A stretch of 8,420 nucleotides of DNA from CAKZML01 sp041571575 (GCA_041571575.1 JBFFTZ010000094.1:1-8420), one strand, 5' to 3'. Counted from the stretch's first letter, positions 1 to 6,222 are shown. Made by a program: numbers and translations. Notes: generated by a model not told the origin, from the letters alone.

Positions 1-54
1 CCGCAAAATCAGGACGGCGCTATTCCCGCTGAAGAACAATTAAGAACCGGCCCT

Positions 55-603
55 TCAGAAGTGCCACTGGACCGACAGCAAAACAATGGCCGGCAAGGCG
101 GCGCCAGCCTCCAGGCTCAGGTGGCGACCCAGGTCGTATTCCAACCCGTGGTACATATAAAAGGTAAATCCAATGCCGGTTATGTCCCTGACGCTGTTAT
201 AGAAACCCTTGTCGCCGCAGTGACTGAATGCATCAACGAAAAATTCCCCTGCATACGCGTAGACCCCTTCAAAGCTTAACCGCTCATCGAAAGTAATCCA
301 GTCTTTTTGAACCCCCAGCAAAAAGCAGCGGTTCCCGTGACTGTTCAGGACGCTGCCAATAACCAGGGCATCGACATAAGGATTCCGGATTTTTCGCTCC
401 AGGGCAAAAAAGTGGTTCTCGAAATACTGGGTAAAATCCCGCTGGGGGGAATAGGCGTGATAAACAAATGAACCGGTGTTCAGCGAGTATTTGAGATCGG
501 CGTTAAGCGAATCAACCGGGGCCGGATCAGCGCTCTGGGCCAAGGCCCGGTTGGCCGAGCCACAAGCTAATAACATGCATACCAGAAATACAAGGCGCAT
601 CAT
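55..603 (-). CDS. Small exported protein, probable outer-membrane beta-barrel, function unknown
   Basis: This 182-aa protein is not one I can assign to a characterised family. It begins with a signal peptide: a short n-region with Arg3, a hydrophobic core at residues 4-17, and an A-L-A motif at 20-22 that would give cleavage before Gln23. A lipobox-like L-L-A-C at 11-14 makes a lipoprotein possible but less likely. The mature part is rich in alternating aromatic and polar residues and ends in V-Q-W-H-F. A C-terminal Phe after alternating residues is the usual outer-membrane beta-barrel insertion signal, so a small barrel is a reasonable inference. Two cysteines, in F-S-H-C-G-D and N-R-C-F, could form a disulfide in the periplasm. 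The start has two tandem ATG codons (603 and 600) behind a GGAGG. The second has the better spacing of 7 nt, so the true product may be one residue shorter. It lies 128 bp after the thioesterase gene. Confidence 0.75.
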   Translation of the reverse strand: MMRLVFLVCMLLACGSANRALAQSADPAPVDSLNADLKYSLNTGSFVYHAYSPQRDFTQYFENHFFALERKIRNPYVDALVIGSVLNSHGNRCFLLGVQKDWITFDERLSFEGVYAYAGEFFVDAFSHCGDKGFYNSVRDITGIGFTFYMYHGLEYDLGRHLSLEAGAALPAIVLLSVQWHF

Positions 604-731
604 CTACCCTCCGAAAAGGGTTTCTACACACCGCCGTCCGACACTTTGTGTATTTTAAGCGACCCACGCATGACCGGACCATACTGGCTTGCCGCAACCG
701 GGCCTGCCAACACCGCAGCTGAAACCAAATT

Positions 732-1202
732 CTATCCGGGCAGCATGTTTTCCGGCATTTTCACCGCAATCACGGTTCCCCGTGCACACAGGATATCTCC
801 CGCATGCAGACTTATCTCCACGGTTACCTTGTGATCCCTGATCTCTGTGGGCGTGCCCCGCAGCACCAGTTCAATACCCATGGGAGTCGGTGCAAGGTAA
901 TCCACCTTCAGGGAGGCGGTGACAAAGCGTAGCGGAGGATCGGCACTCATCGGCTTGCCCAGTGCCCTGCACGCAGCGGCAAACGCGGTGCCTGTTCCAT
1001 GACAGTCGATCAGTGATGCGATAAGCCCGCCATATACATAGCCTGGAATGGCCGTGTGAAACTCGCCAGGCAGAAATCGAGCCATTGTCTCGTCACCGTC
1101 CCAATAGCTCTTCAACTGGTGCCCCGCCGGGTTTTCTCTACCACACCCGTAACAATGGCTTAACTCGTCTGGATAGTAGTCCTGAAACGCCTTTCCGGTC
1201 AT
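732..1202 (-). CDS. PaaI-like hotdog-fold thioesterase
   Basis: This 156-aa protein is a predicted acyl-CoA thioesterase of the PaaI/4HBT hotdog superfamily. The N-terminus carries the C-Y-G-C-G-x-x-N-P-x-G-H motif (residues 17-28) typical of this subgroup. The core has the hotdog helix signature G-Y-V-Y-G-G-L-I-A-S-L-I-D-C-H-G (54-69), in which Asp66 is the probable catalytic acid. Later beta-strands include S-L-K-V-D-Y-L-A-P-T-P. Where many relatives read H-G-G, this one reads Y-G-G (57-59). The substrate cannot be read from the sequence. I place the start at the ATG at 1202 because GAGGAAG precedes it with suitable spacing. An in-frame TTG at 1259 would add 19 residues but has no Shine-Dalgarno sequence. 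The gene lies 88 bp downstream of the ferritin-like gene on the same strand and may be read through from it. Confidence 0.88.
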   Translation of the reverse strand: MTGKAFQDYYPDELSHCYGCGRENPAGHQLKSYWDGDETMARFLPGEFHTAIPGYVYGGLIASLIDCHGTGTAFAAACRALGKPMSADPPLRFVTASLKVDYLAPTPMGIELVLRGTPTEIRDHKVTVEISLHAGDILCARGTVIAVKMPENMLPG

Positions 1203-1290
1203 TGGCTTCCTCGGGATCGGGCGAGCCGACCACCGATGGCCAGGCACGCCGCTTAACAAGTCGTAATGTGTTGTTTGGCCGAAACCCTAC

Positions 1291-1578
1291 TCAGTCATGG
1301 GTTATGGGCGTGTCGGTAAACAGGAAATCTTTCAGTTCCTTGTTAAAGACGGGGTCCTGGCGCCGGATCCATTCAAGCACCATCGCGGCATGCTCTTTCT
1401 CTTCATCACGGTTATGGGCAAGTATGGCCTTGAGGGCAGGATCCTTGCATGCATCCACCCGCTGGTTATACCAATCCACCGCTTCGAGTTCTTCCATTAG
1501 CGAAGTGATTGCCCGATGCATATCCCTGGTCTCATCAGTGAGATCTGCAATTTCCTCGTGATAACCCTCGTTCGCCAT
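1291..1578 (-). CDS. Encapsulated-ferritin (EncFtn) family ferroxidase, without encapsulin gene
   Basis: This 95-aa two-helix ferritin-like protein closely resembles encapsulated ferritins such as the Rhodospirillum rubrum one, as recalled from memory. Shared segments are M-E-E-L-E-A-V-D-W-Y (28-37) and A-H-N-R-D-E-E-K-E-H-A-A-M (54-66). In that family the protein is half a ferritin. Two subunits make one diiron ferroxidase site using Glu32, Glu62 and His65 of the R. rubrum protein, and the ring-shaped decamer oxidises Fe(II) inside an encapsulin shell. The equivalents here are Glu30, Glu60 and His63. Glu29, Glu32 and Trp36 match the metal-entry positions. The C-terminus stops at F-T-D-T-P-I-T-H-D with no recognisable encapsulin-targeting peptide, and no encapsulin gene is in the window. 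The ATG at 1578 is preceded by a perfect GGAGGTGAT, suggesting strong translation. A 168-bp spacer separates it from the cysteine-rich gene upstream. Confidence 0.92.
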   Translation of the reverse strand: MANEGYHEEIADLTDETRDMHRAITSLMEELEAVDWYNQRVDACKDPALKAILAHNRDEEKEHAAMVLEWIRRQDPVFNKELKDFLFTDTPITHD

Positions 1579-1580
1579 GA

Positions 1581-1589
1581 ATCACCTCC
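1581..1589 (-). promoter_or_regulatory. Strong Shine-Dalgarno of the EncFtn-like gene
   Basis: GGAGGTGAT on the minus strand matches the 16S anti-Shine-Dalgarno over nine bases. GGAGG lies 6 nt from the ATG at 1578. It is the strongest ribosome binding site in the window and fixes that start. High translation is an inference. Confidence 0.8.
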
Positions 1590-1629
1590 GTTAACCTAAC
1601 GCTTCCGGTAAACTACCACAGTCCGATCC

Positions 1630-1665
1630 TATGCCCTAAGCCATCCCGCGTGGCATCGTGGCATA
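1630..1665 (-). repeat. Interrupted inverted repeat upstream of the EncFtn-like gene
   Basis: The outer arms TATGCC and GGCATA (1630-1635 and 1660-1665) are perfectly complementary. They enclose a second complementary pair, GCCA and TGGC, with a 7-nt GC-rich loop. As RNA this would be a stem with a small internal loop, about 50 nt upstream of the start codon. As DNA it could be an operator. It does not resemble a Fur box. I found no convincing sigma70 promoter in the 168-bp spacer, so whether it is transcribed with the ferritin gene is not known. Confidence 0.35.
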
Positions 1666-1746
1666 CCTCTACAGTCGTGACAGGCGCCAGGTCGCTGGGC
1701 AAAACCGGGTTAACGGCGCAACTCACCAGAGAGCTTCGGTCAGTCT

Positions 1747-2250
1747 TCAGGCCGACAAATCCTTCTCACCCGAAGCGACCCATCTGGATTTCTCAAGTTC
1801 TACCTTGAAAGGGAAGTCGAATTTAAGGCTCGCATTGGTGATGCCAACCAGATGCATTGCAAGGATCGCCTCGCAGTCCGTGTCCCTGAGGGCCTCCTTG
1901 ACCGTGTAATGCGCGGAGGTGCACCCCATGACCAGCGCTGCATCAAACTGCCGTGCTCGCTTCTGCAAGCGCTTGCGCTGACCAGAGGTCCACATACAGG
2001 TTGTTGGACAGGGAAAATAACTGGTGAACACGCCGGTTCTGATTCCCTGCCTTGCCAGGGACTCACGCAGTTCTCCCAAAAATTCCTCGTAGGCCGGCGT
2101 CTTGATGCCGTGCTTGAAAAATTCGATCAGAACCGCGTCATTGTCACTGGCCAGGCTGGCCGGCGGACAAACGGGACAGGAAACGAGCAGGACAGATCGA
2201 TAGTTCTGCAACTTGCCAGATAAATCCATTGGCTCCAGGTGAAGTGGCAT
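1747..2250 (-). CDS. Cysteine-rich protein of unknown function, Rossmann-like pattern
   Basis: I do not recognise the family of this 167-aa protein. It appears soluble, with no signal peptide or membrane helix. Its six cysteines are Cys25-x2-Cys28 (S-C-P-V-C-P-P), Cys81-x3-Cys85 (P-C-P-T-T-C-M-W), Cys110 (M-G-C-T-S-A-H) and Cys126. Three of these clusters directly follow hydrophobic segments that look like beta-strands (20-24, 72-79 and 104-109), with helix-like segments between them. This is the pattern of an alpha/beta fold with its cysteines gathered at the strand ends, as in metal, Fe-S or cobalamin-type sites; the ligand is an inference. The ATG at 2250 is chosen because AAAGGAT precedes it at good spacing. 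The in-frame ATGs at 2283 and 2340 lack a Shine-Dalgarno sequence and would add only a low-complexity head. It stands alone between the ABC-F and ferritin-like genes. Confidence 0.78.
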   Translation of the reverse strand: MPLHLEPMDLSGKLQNYRSVLLVSCPVCPPASLASDNDAVLIEFFKHGIKTPAYEEFLGELRESLARQGIRTGVFTSYFPCPTTCMWTSGQRKRLQKRARQFDAALVMGCTSAHYTVKEALRDTDCEAILAMHLVGITNASLKFDFPFKVELEKSRWVASGEKDLSA

Positions 2251-2341
2251 AGCAATATCCTTTTGCTGCTGTGATGACGACATAGGCAAGGTGATCGCCA
2301 GCTGGCCAACTGCCACCGAAGCCCGGCCGTCCTGGGTCATT

Positions 2342-2379
2342 CGTGGTGTTCGAACATCCCAAAGTTCGCGGAAACCACG
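2342..2379 (-). repeat. Two-part stem-loop in the leader of the cysteine-rich gene
   Basis: The outer arms CGTGGT and ACCACG (2342-2347 and 2374-2379) pair over 6 bp. The inner arms CGAAC and GTTCG (2351-2355 and 2364-2368) pair over 5 bp around an 8-nt loop, read TTTGGGAT on the minus strand. There is no following U-tract, so it is not a terminator. It falls between the candidate promoter at 2401-2428 and the start at 2250, so it would sit in the 5' untranslated region. A post-transcriptional role is possible but is inference. Confidence 0.35.
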
Positions 2380-2400
2380 CTACTTTGTAGACACTTTTAC

Positions 2401-2428
2401 AGTATGCGTGGAGAGAATCTTCCGTCAA
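2401..2428 (-). promoter_or_regulatory. Candidate sigma70 promoter for the cysteine-rich gene
   Basis: On the minus strand TTGACG (2428-2423, five of six matches to the -35 consensus) is followed after 16 nt by CATACT (2406-2401, four of six matches to the -10). Initiation would be near 2394, leaving a leader of roughly 145 nt before the ATG at 2250. The position after the end of the ABC-F gene is sensible. The call rests on consensus matching alone. Confidence 0.35.
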
Positions 2429-2484
2429 TTCTGGCTTGTACTTAAAAACGGGTATGGATCACCGTCAGTTTTTCATCACGAGGA

Positions 2485-2512
2485 CCGGCCGCGGCATTGT
2501 GAGCCGCACCGG
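2485..2512 (-). terminator. GC-rich hairpin directly after the ABC-F gene, possible transcript end
   Basis: Beginning at the base after the TAG stop, the arms CCGGTGCGGC and GCCGCGGCCGG pair over about 10 bp with one bulged G and a 7-nt loop. No U-tract follows on either strand, so it is not a canonical intrinsic terminator. It may protect the 3' end of the message or act with Rho. Confidence 0.4.
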
Positions 2513-4420
2513 CTAATTGACCAGGCTGGCCTTGAGGGATTCCATTTCCTCGGAAGCAATCATCCATCGCTCTTCCGCCTGGCCGCAAAACCTGTCCACC
2601 TCGGCCTTTTCTGCCAACAACCGCTTGAGCTGGTCCCGGTTGGCATCTTCATAGATCTCCGGCTGGGCCAGTACCTGTTCCAGCTCCGACTGGCGGGCAT
2701 GCAGGGTCTCCATTTCCCGTTCGGCTTTCTGGACCTGCTTGCGCAGCGGCTCCAGCGCCTTACGCAGCTCCGCCTCCTGGCGCTTGCGCTCCTTGCGGGC
2801 GGTGGCGGTGTGCTCCCCGCTGGACTTCTCAAATACGGCCTGTTCAACCCTGTCCCGATCAGCCAACCACTTGGGGTAATCATCGAGACTACCCGGAAAC
2901 TCGCCTACGGAACCGCCATGCACCAGCAATAGCTGGTCACAGCTCACTCTCAGCAGGTGTCGATCATGAGAAACCAGCACCATGGCTCCCTGGAAATCCT
3001 GCAACGCCATGGCCAGGGCCTGGCGCATTTCCAGGTCCAGGTGATTGGTAGGTTCATCAAGGAGCAATAAGTTGGGCCGCTGATAGACCAGCATGGCCAA
3101 CACAAGCCGGGATTTCTCGCCGCCAGAGAACGGCGCGGTGGGCATCAGGGCCTGGTCGCCGATAAAGCCAAATCCGCCCAGGAAATTCCTCAGCTCCTGC
3201 TCCCTGGCCTTCGGGTCCAGTCGCTGCAGGTGTTCCAGGGCCGAGCCACCGGGATCAAGCTGATCGACCTGGTGCTGGGCAAAATACCCAATCAGCGCGT
3301 CCTTGGCCGGCATACGCTTACCGGCCTGGGCCTGCAGTTCGCCTGCGATGAACTTGATCAGGGTGGACTTACCCGCCCCGTTAGGCCCCAAAAGCCCCAC
3401 CCGATCACCCTGCCCCAGGGTCAAATTGGTGCCCGAGAGAACGGTCAGGTCCTTGTAGCCCACGCTGGCGGATTCCAGCTGGAGCAGTGGATCCGGTGCC
3501 TTGTCCGGCTTCTTGAAGGAAAAATGAAATGGGGAGTCCACATGGGCGGGAGCGATAAGTTCCATGCGTTCCAGCGCCTTCAAGCGACTCTGGGCCTGCC
3601 GCGCCTTGCTGGCCTTGGCCCGGAAACGGTCCACGTAGGATCGCATATGGGCGATCTCTCGCTGCTGTTTGACGTACTCGGCCTGCTGACCGGCAAGCCG
3701 GGCTGCCCGCTGGTGCTCAAATGCCGAGTAGTTGCCGGTGTACAGAGCCATCTTCTGGCCTTCGATATGGGCCACATGTCCCACCACGGAATCCAGGAAC
3801 TCCCGGTCATGGGAAATCATCAACAGGGTGCCAGGATAATCTCGCAGCCAGTTCTCCACCCAGATCACTGCATCCAGGTCCAGGTGATTGGTGGGCTCAT
3901 CGAGCAACAGCAAATCGGAACGGCACATCAGTGCCTGGGCCAGGTTCAGCCGAACCCGCCAGCCACCGGAGAATTCTGCCACCGGACGGTTCTCATCCCC
4001 CGGTGCAAATCCCAATCCGTGTAGCAACTGCCCGGCACGACTGCGGGCCGAATAGCCACCGATGGAATCCAGTCGCCCGTGCAGCAAGCCCACTGCATGA
4101 CCGTCTCCGCTGGCTTCCGCTCCTGCCAGCTCTCTCTCAACCTGGCGAAACTCGGCATCGCCATCCAGTACGAACTCGATAGCCGGTCGGGGGTCTGCGA
4201 CGGTTTCCTGGGCCACATGGGCGATTACCCAGTCCGGGGGAAGGCTCAGGTTGCCCTCATCAGTCTGCAACTCGCCGCGAATCAGGGCGAACAGGCTGGA
4301 CTTGCCTGTGCCATTGGCGCCCGTGACACCCACTTTTTGTCCGGGATGGATCTGAAAACTCACCCCTTCGAACAAGATTCGAGGGCCACGTCTCAGGCAA
4401 ATGTTATCGAAGTGCAGCAC
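2513..4420 (-). CDS. yheS: ABC-F family ATPase, YheS-like
   Basis: This 635-aa soluble protein has two ABC ATPase domains in tandem and no membrane segments. ABC-F proteins act on the ribosome rather than in transport; the role of YheS itself is only partly defined. Domain 1 has Walker A G-A-N-G-T-G-K-S (34-41), signature S-G-G-W-R (151-155) and Walker B L-L-L-L-D-E-P (170-176). An Arg/Lys/Gln-rich interdomain linker (about 230-305) carries the A-K-A-S-K-A-R-Q-A-Q-S-R motif of the family. Domain 2 has Walker A G-P-N-G-A-G-K-S (345-352), signature S-G-G-E-K (432-436) and Walker B (451-457). A charged coiled-coil tail occupies about 540-635. The length matches E. coli YheS. The open frame extends to 4600, but that overlaps the upstream gene. 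Alignment with YheS points to the GTG at 4420, although its Shine-Dalgarno is weak. Uup is the main alternative name. Confidence 0.93.
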   Translation of the reverse strand: MLHFDNICLRRGPRILFEGVSFQIHPGQKVGVTGANGTGKSSLFALIRGELQTDEGNLSLPPDWVIAHVAQETVADPRPAIEFVLDGDAEFRQVERELAGAEASGDGHAVGLLHGRLDSIGGYSARSRAGQLLHGLGFAPGDENRPVAEFSGGWRVRLNLAQALMCRSDLLLLDEPTNHLDLDAVIWVENWLRDYPGTLLMISHDREFLDSVVGHVAHIEGQKMALYTGNYSAFEHQRAARLAGQQAEYVKQQREIAHMRSYVDRFRAKASKARQAQSRLKALERMELIAPAHVDSPFHFSFKKPDKAPDPLLQLESASVGYKDLTVLSGTNLTLGQGDRVGLLGPNGAGKSTLIKFIAGELQAQAGKRMPAKDALIGYFAQHQVDQLDPGGSALEHLQRLDPKAREQELRNFLGGFGFIGDQALMPTAPFSGGEKSRLVLAMLVYQRPNLLLLDEPTNHLDLEMRQALAMALQDFQGAMVLVSHDRHLLRVSCDQLLLVHGGSVGEFPGSLDDYPKWLADRDRVEQAVFEKSSGEHTATARKERKRQEAELRKALEPLRKQVQKAEREMETLHARQSELEQVLAQPEIYEDANRDQLKRLLAEKAEVDRFCGQAEERWMIASEEMESLKASLVN

Positions 4421-4463
4421 GGCGGCGGATTTTACATGGGTTGGGAAAGATTTGCCGGGCGCG

Positions 4464-4475
4464 GCTAGCGCTAGC
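4464..4475. repeat. 12-bp perfect palindrome at the stop of the two-helix protein gene
   Basis: GCTAGCGCTAGC is a perfect palindrome that includes the TAG stop at 4473-4471 and lies about 45 bp before the GTG start of the ABC-F gene. On the minus strand it is flanked by GGGC and GCCC, which could extend a stem. It may be chance or a small intergenic structure. Confidence 0.4.
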
Positions 4476-4947
4476 GGCCCCGGCCCATTTTGAATTTGAT
4501 TTTCTTTCGCCGCCTTGGGGTAAACAAGCCTTCCCGAATTCGAGTACTGTCGACCTCGATCCCGCGTGCTTTGGCCTCCTCGACAAACGCGCTGACACAC
4601 AAGGTATGAACCCTGGAGTTGTCTATGTGGATCACGTTGTTGCGTGTCTCGAGGCGCCGGTTATCCGGCGGTATGGGGCGACGGTACAAGATAATTTTGG
4701 CCACACCTTCGAGACTCGCCTGGGCAACGACCCATCCCAGTTCATGACGCAGAACAACCTTGTCATTCTCAATCCGCATCCATGCTACTGACTTTGTCAG
4801 GCCGTACAGCCAGGCGGCAACCAGCAAGGCCACGGCGTACAGGTAATTCCAATCGAGCGTGAATGACAGGGCCAGCATGACCGCCGTAAGCACCGCCATC
4901 AGCAAGTGCTCTCTCAATCTCACCAGTTCTTTAAGTAAACCCATCAT
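4471..4947 (-). CDS. Two-helix membrane protein of unknown function, basic C-terminus
   Basis: I do not recognise the family of this 158-aa protein. Residues 14-31 and 35-51 form two closely spaced membrane helices with a very short turn (L-D-W-N-Y). The segment at about 57-120 (W-M-R-I-E-N-D-K-V-V-L-R, then I-I-L-Y-R-R and N-N-V-I-H-I-D) alternates like a small beta-sandwich. Two helices followed by such a domain resemble bacterial PH-like membrane proteins, which is only an analogy. The tail (145-158) is strongly basic, with R-R-R-K-K-I-K-F-K, and may contact lipid or nucleic acid. Two tandem ATGs occur at 4947 and 4944, with only a weak GAGA upstream. It starts 21 bp after the DUF1801 gene, so it is probably the last member of the MAPEG-EamA-DUF1801 run. 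The ABC-F gene follows after 50 bp. Confidence 0.75.
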   Translation of the reverse strand: MMGLLKELVRLREHLLMAVLTAVMLALSFTLDWNYLYAVALLVAAWLYGLTKSVAWMRIENDKVVLRHELGWVVAQASLEGVAKIILYRRPIPPDNRRLETRNNVIHIDNSRVHTLCVSAFVEEAKARGIEVDSTRIREGLFTPRRRKKIKFKMGRGR

Positions 4948-4968
4948 CGTCTCGTTCTCTCGTTCCGC

Positions 4969-5328
4969 TTAATCTGGCTTGGGATGCTCAATGGCATGCC
5001 GGACTACCTGGATCAAATCGTCCATGGGAAGCTCGTCCCGATCGCGAAGCTTAATGCAACCCTTGCCGGTTTTCACACCGGGATGGGCTTGCTTGAACGC
5101 TTCAATGTGGTGATAGCCACAGGTATACAACGAAATATGCTGTTTTTGATTTGCCAGGGCCACCCAACCTTCGCCAGCCTTGTAGGTCGGCATCCGGTAA
5201 CCCATATCCACCTTCGCCTTGGGATATGCTGTCATGATCGCCTGGTGCAGAGCCAGCAGTCGCTCCCGCCTGGATTCAGGCTGAGCCTGGAAATACTCCA
5301 TTACCCCATCAGCGACTCGTGCGGTCAT
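4969..5328 (-). CDS. DUF1801 domain protein (YdhG-like)
   Basis: This 119-aa cytoplasmic protein matches the DUF1801 / YdhG-like fold. It shows an N-terminal helical part (V-A-D-G-V-M-E-Y-F), the characteristic M-G-Y-R-M-P-T-Y (42-49), a strand with H-I-S-L-Y-T (64-69), and T-G-K-G-C-I-K-L-R-D (87-96) near the C-terminal helix. Relatives are often labelled 'iron chaperone' by resemblance to frataxin-like folds, but no function is proven for this group and I do not assign one. The frame stays open to 5820, yet the upstream part is antisense-free shadow over the EamA gene. The ATG at 5328 has AGAGG 8 nt upstream and fits the family length. It begins 5 bp after the stop of the EamA gene, so translation of the two is probably coupled. 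Confidence 0.85.
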   Translation of the reverse strand: MTARVADGVMEYFQAQPESRRERLLALHQAIMTAYPKAKVDMGYRMPTYKAGEGWVALANQKQHISLYTCGYHHIEAFKQAHPGVKTGKGCIKLRDRDELPMDDLIQVVRHAIEHPKPD

Positions 5329-5333
5329 TTCAG

Positions 5334-5756
5334 CTACCTCTGGGCGATCAGGTAAATCCCTGCCAACAATAACAAGATTCCCGCAACGTCTGTGCCCAGG
5401 AGTTTCTCCTTGAACAACAAAATCCCGACAGGGATCAGGCTCAGGGCAACCAGGGCGTTGACCACAATTGAGGCAAGACTGATATTCCATCCACTGCGGT
5501 ACAGCAACAGGAACCCGACCTCGATCCCGATAATTGTTAGTCCCAATAACACGCTGGACCAATTCAGCCTGCGTAATTCCACAAGCACGCCGCTGTCTCC
5601 AACGAATACCGGTAATAACGCGACGGATGCCAGGGTGGCCACCAGGAATGTCACGGTGACCGAAACCATGGGGTTCGCGACACCGGGGATGGTTTTCTGA
5701 CATACGTGATAGGCCACATTCGCGCCGATCAGCATTGCCATTGAGAGCCAAAACAT
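5334..5756 (-). CDS. Single-domain EamA / DMT-superfamily transporter
   Basis: This 140-aa integral membrane protein has five predicted helices, at about 2-23, 30-52, 68-88, 93-115 and 120-138. That is the make-up of one EamA domain of the drug/metabolite transporter superfamily. Full-length members carry two such domains in about 300 residues, so this half-size protein would need to dimerise, as small multidrug-resistance proteins do. The L-S-L-I-P-V-G-I-L-L-F-K-E-K-L motif (105-119) before the last helix is typical of EamA domains. The substrate is unknown. I chose the ATG at 5756 because AAAGGA lies 7 nt upstream. A GTG at 5786 would add ten residues but has no Shine-Dalgarno and sits 3 bp after the MAPEG stop. 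The next gene starts 5 bp downstream. Confidence 0.85.
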   Translation of the reverse strand: MFWLSMAMLIGANVAYHVCQKTIPGVANPMVSVTVTFLVATLASVALLPVFVGDSGVLVELRRLNWSSVLLGLTIIGIEVGFLLLYRSGWNISLASIVVNALVALSLIPVGILLFKEKLLGTDVAGILLLLAGIYLIAQR

Positions 5757-5789
5757 AGGACGGTCCTTTACTGAATAAGTAGCCACAAG

Positions 5790-6197
5790 CTATGCCATGC
5801 GCAGCCCAAGCATCACCCACAGGGCCGTCAGGGCAACCCAGCTCAGGGTGAACACCCGGACCCTGGCCAGTACGTTATTGCCAAACAGGTGGACTCCGGA
5901 ATGCATCACCCGGGCAACCACATACGCCCATGCCATCCACACCATGGCGCCACTCGCCAGGCCGGTGGCATAGCTCATCACAATCACCGCATAAAACAAT
6001 ATTGGCTGTTCGAACAAGTTAGTCAGGTGGCGTGTATAGACGGCCACATCCTCGGGTTCCTGAGCGTCCCGGTACAACTTGTAGAATTCGGGATTCACCC
6101 GTCGTTGAGACACTGCGCCAAAGCGCTTGATCACCAGCGCCAGGGCAACTACCAGGGTCAGGAAAAACATGCCGAAGGCCGGCCAAAGAATATTCAT
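5790..6197 (-). CDS. MAPEG family membrane protein
   Basis: This 135-aa protein belongs to the MAPEG family (membrane-associated proteins in eicosanoid and glutathione metabolism). Its four hydrophobic segments lie at about 5-23, 62-80, 84-102 and 113-132. Family motifs are N-L-F-E-Q-P-I-L-F-Y-A (60-70), A-W-A-Y-V-V-A-R-V-M-H-S (89-100), and G-N-N-V-L-A-R-V-R (106-114). Characterised members are trimeric glutathione-dependent enzymes. Many short bacterial members have no known substrate, and this one should not be called a glutathione transferase from sequence alone. The ATG at 6197 follows GGGAG at 5-nt spacing. It is the first gene after the cytochrome bd operon's spacer and appears to lead the run down to 4471. 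Confidence 0.9.
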   Translation of the reverse strand: MNILWPAFGMFFLTLVVALALVIKRFGAVSQRRVNPEFYKLYRDAQEPEDVAVYTRHLTNLFEQPILFYAVIVMSYATGLASGAMVWMAWAYVVARVMHSGVHLFGNNVLARVRVFTLSWVALTALWVMLGLRMA

Positions 6198-6222
6198 TTT
6201 ATCTCCCTGTAGACACTCGCTT

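Noticed and set aside
1..54. A further gene or terminator downstream of the outer-membrane-like protein
   Set aside because: Only 54 bp are visible. A short direct repeat of GTTCTT is present, but there is no stem with a U-tract and no start with a Shine-Dalgarno.
1203..1259. TTG start giving a 175-aa thioesterase
   Set aside because: There is no Shine-Dalgarno upstream, and the added residues do not resemble the family. The ATG at 1202 has a clear one.
2144..2428. 94-codon minus-strand frame overlapping the start of the cysteine-rich gene
   Set aside because: It has no Shine-Dalgarno and no recognisable motif, and it overlaps a better-supported start in another frame.
2485..2512. Canonical intrinsic terminator after the ABC-F gene
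   Set aside because: The hairpin is good but no U-tract follows on either strand, so it is listed only as a possible transcript end.
3230..4024. 264-codon plus-strand open frame opposite the ABC-F gene
   Set aside because: The composition is typical of the reverse complement of a GC-rich gene and shows no family motif.
4421..4600. 60-residue N-terminal extension of the ABC-F protein
   Set aside because: It overlaps the end of the upstream membrane-protein gene, lacks similarity to YheS-type N-termini, and runs past the expected start.
5329..5820. 164-codon in-frame upstream extension of the DUF1801 gene
   Set aside because: It overlaps the EamA gene in another frame, is Arg/Gly/Pro-rich like out-of-frame GC-rich sequence, and the family start with a good Shine-Dalgarno is at 5328.
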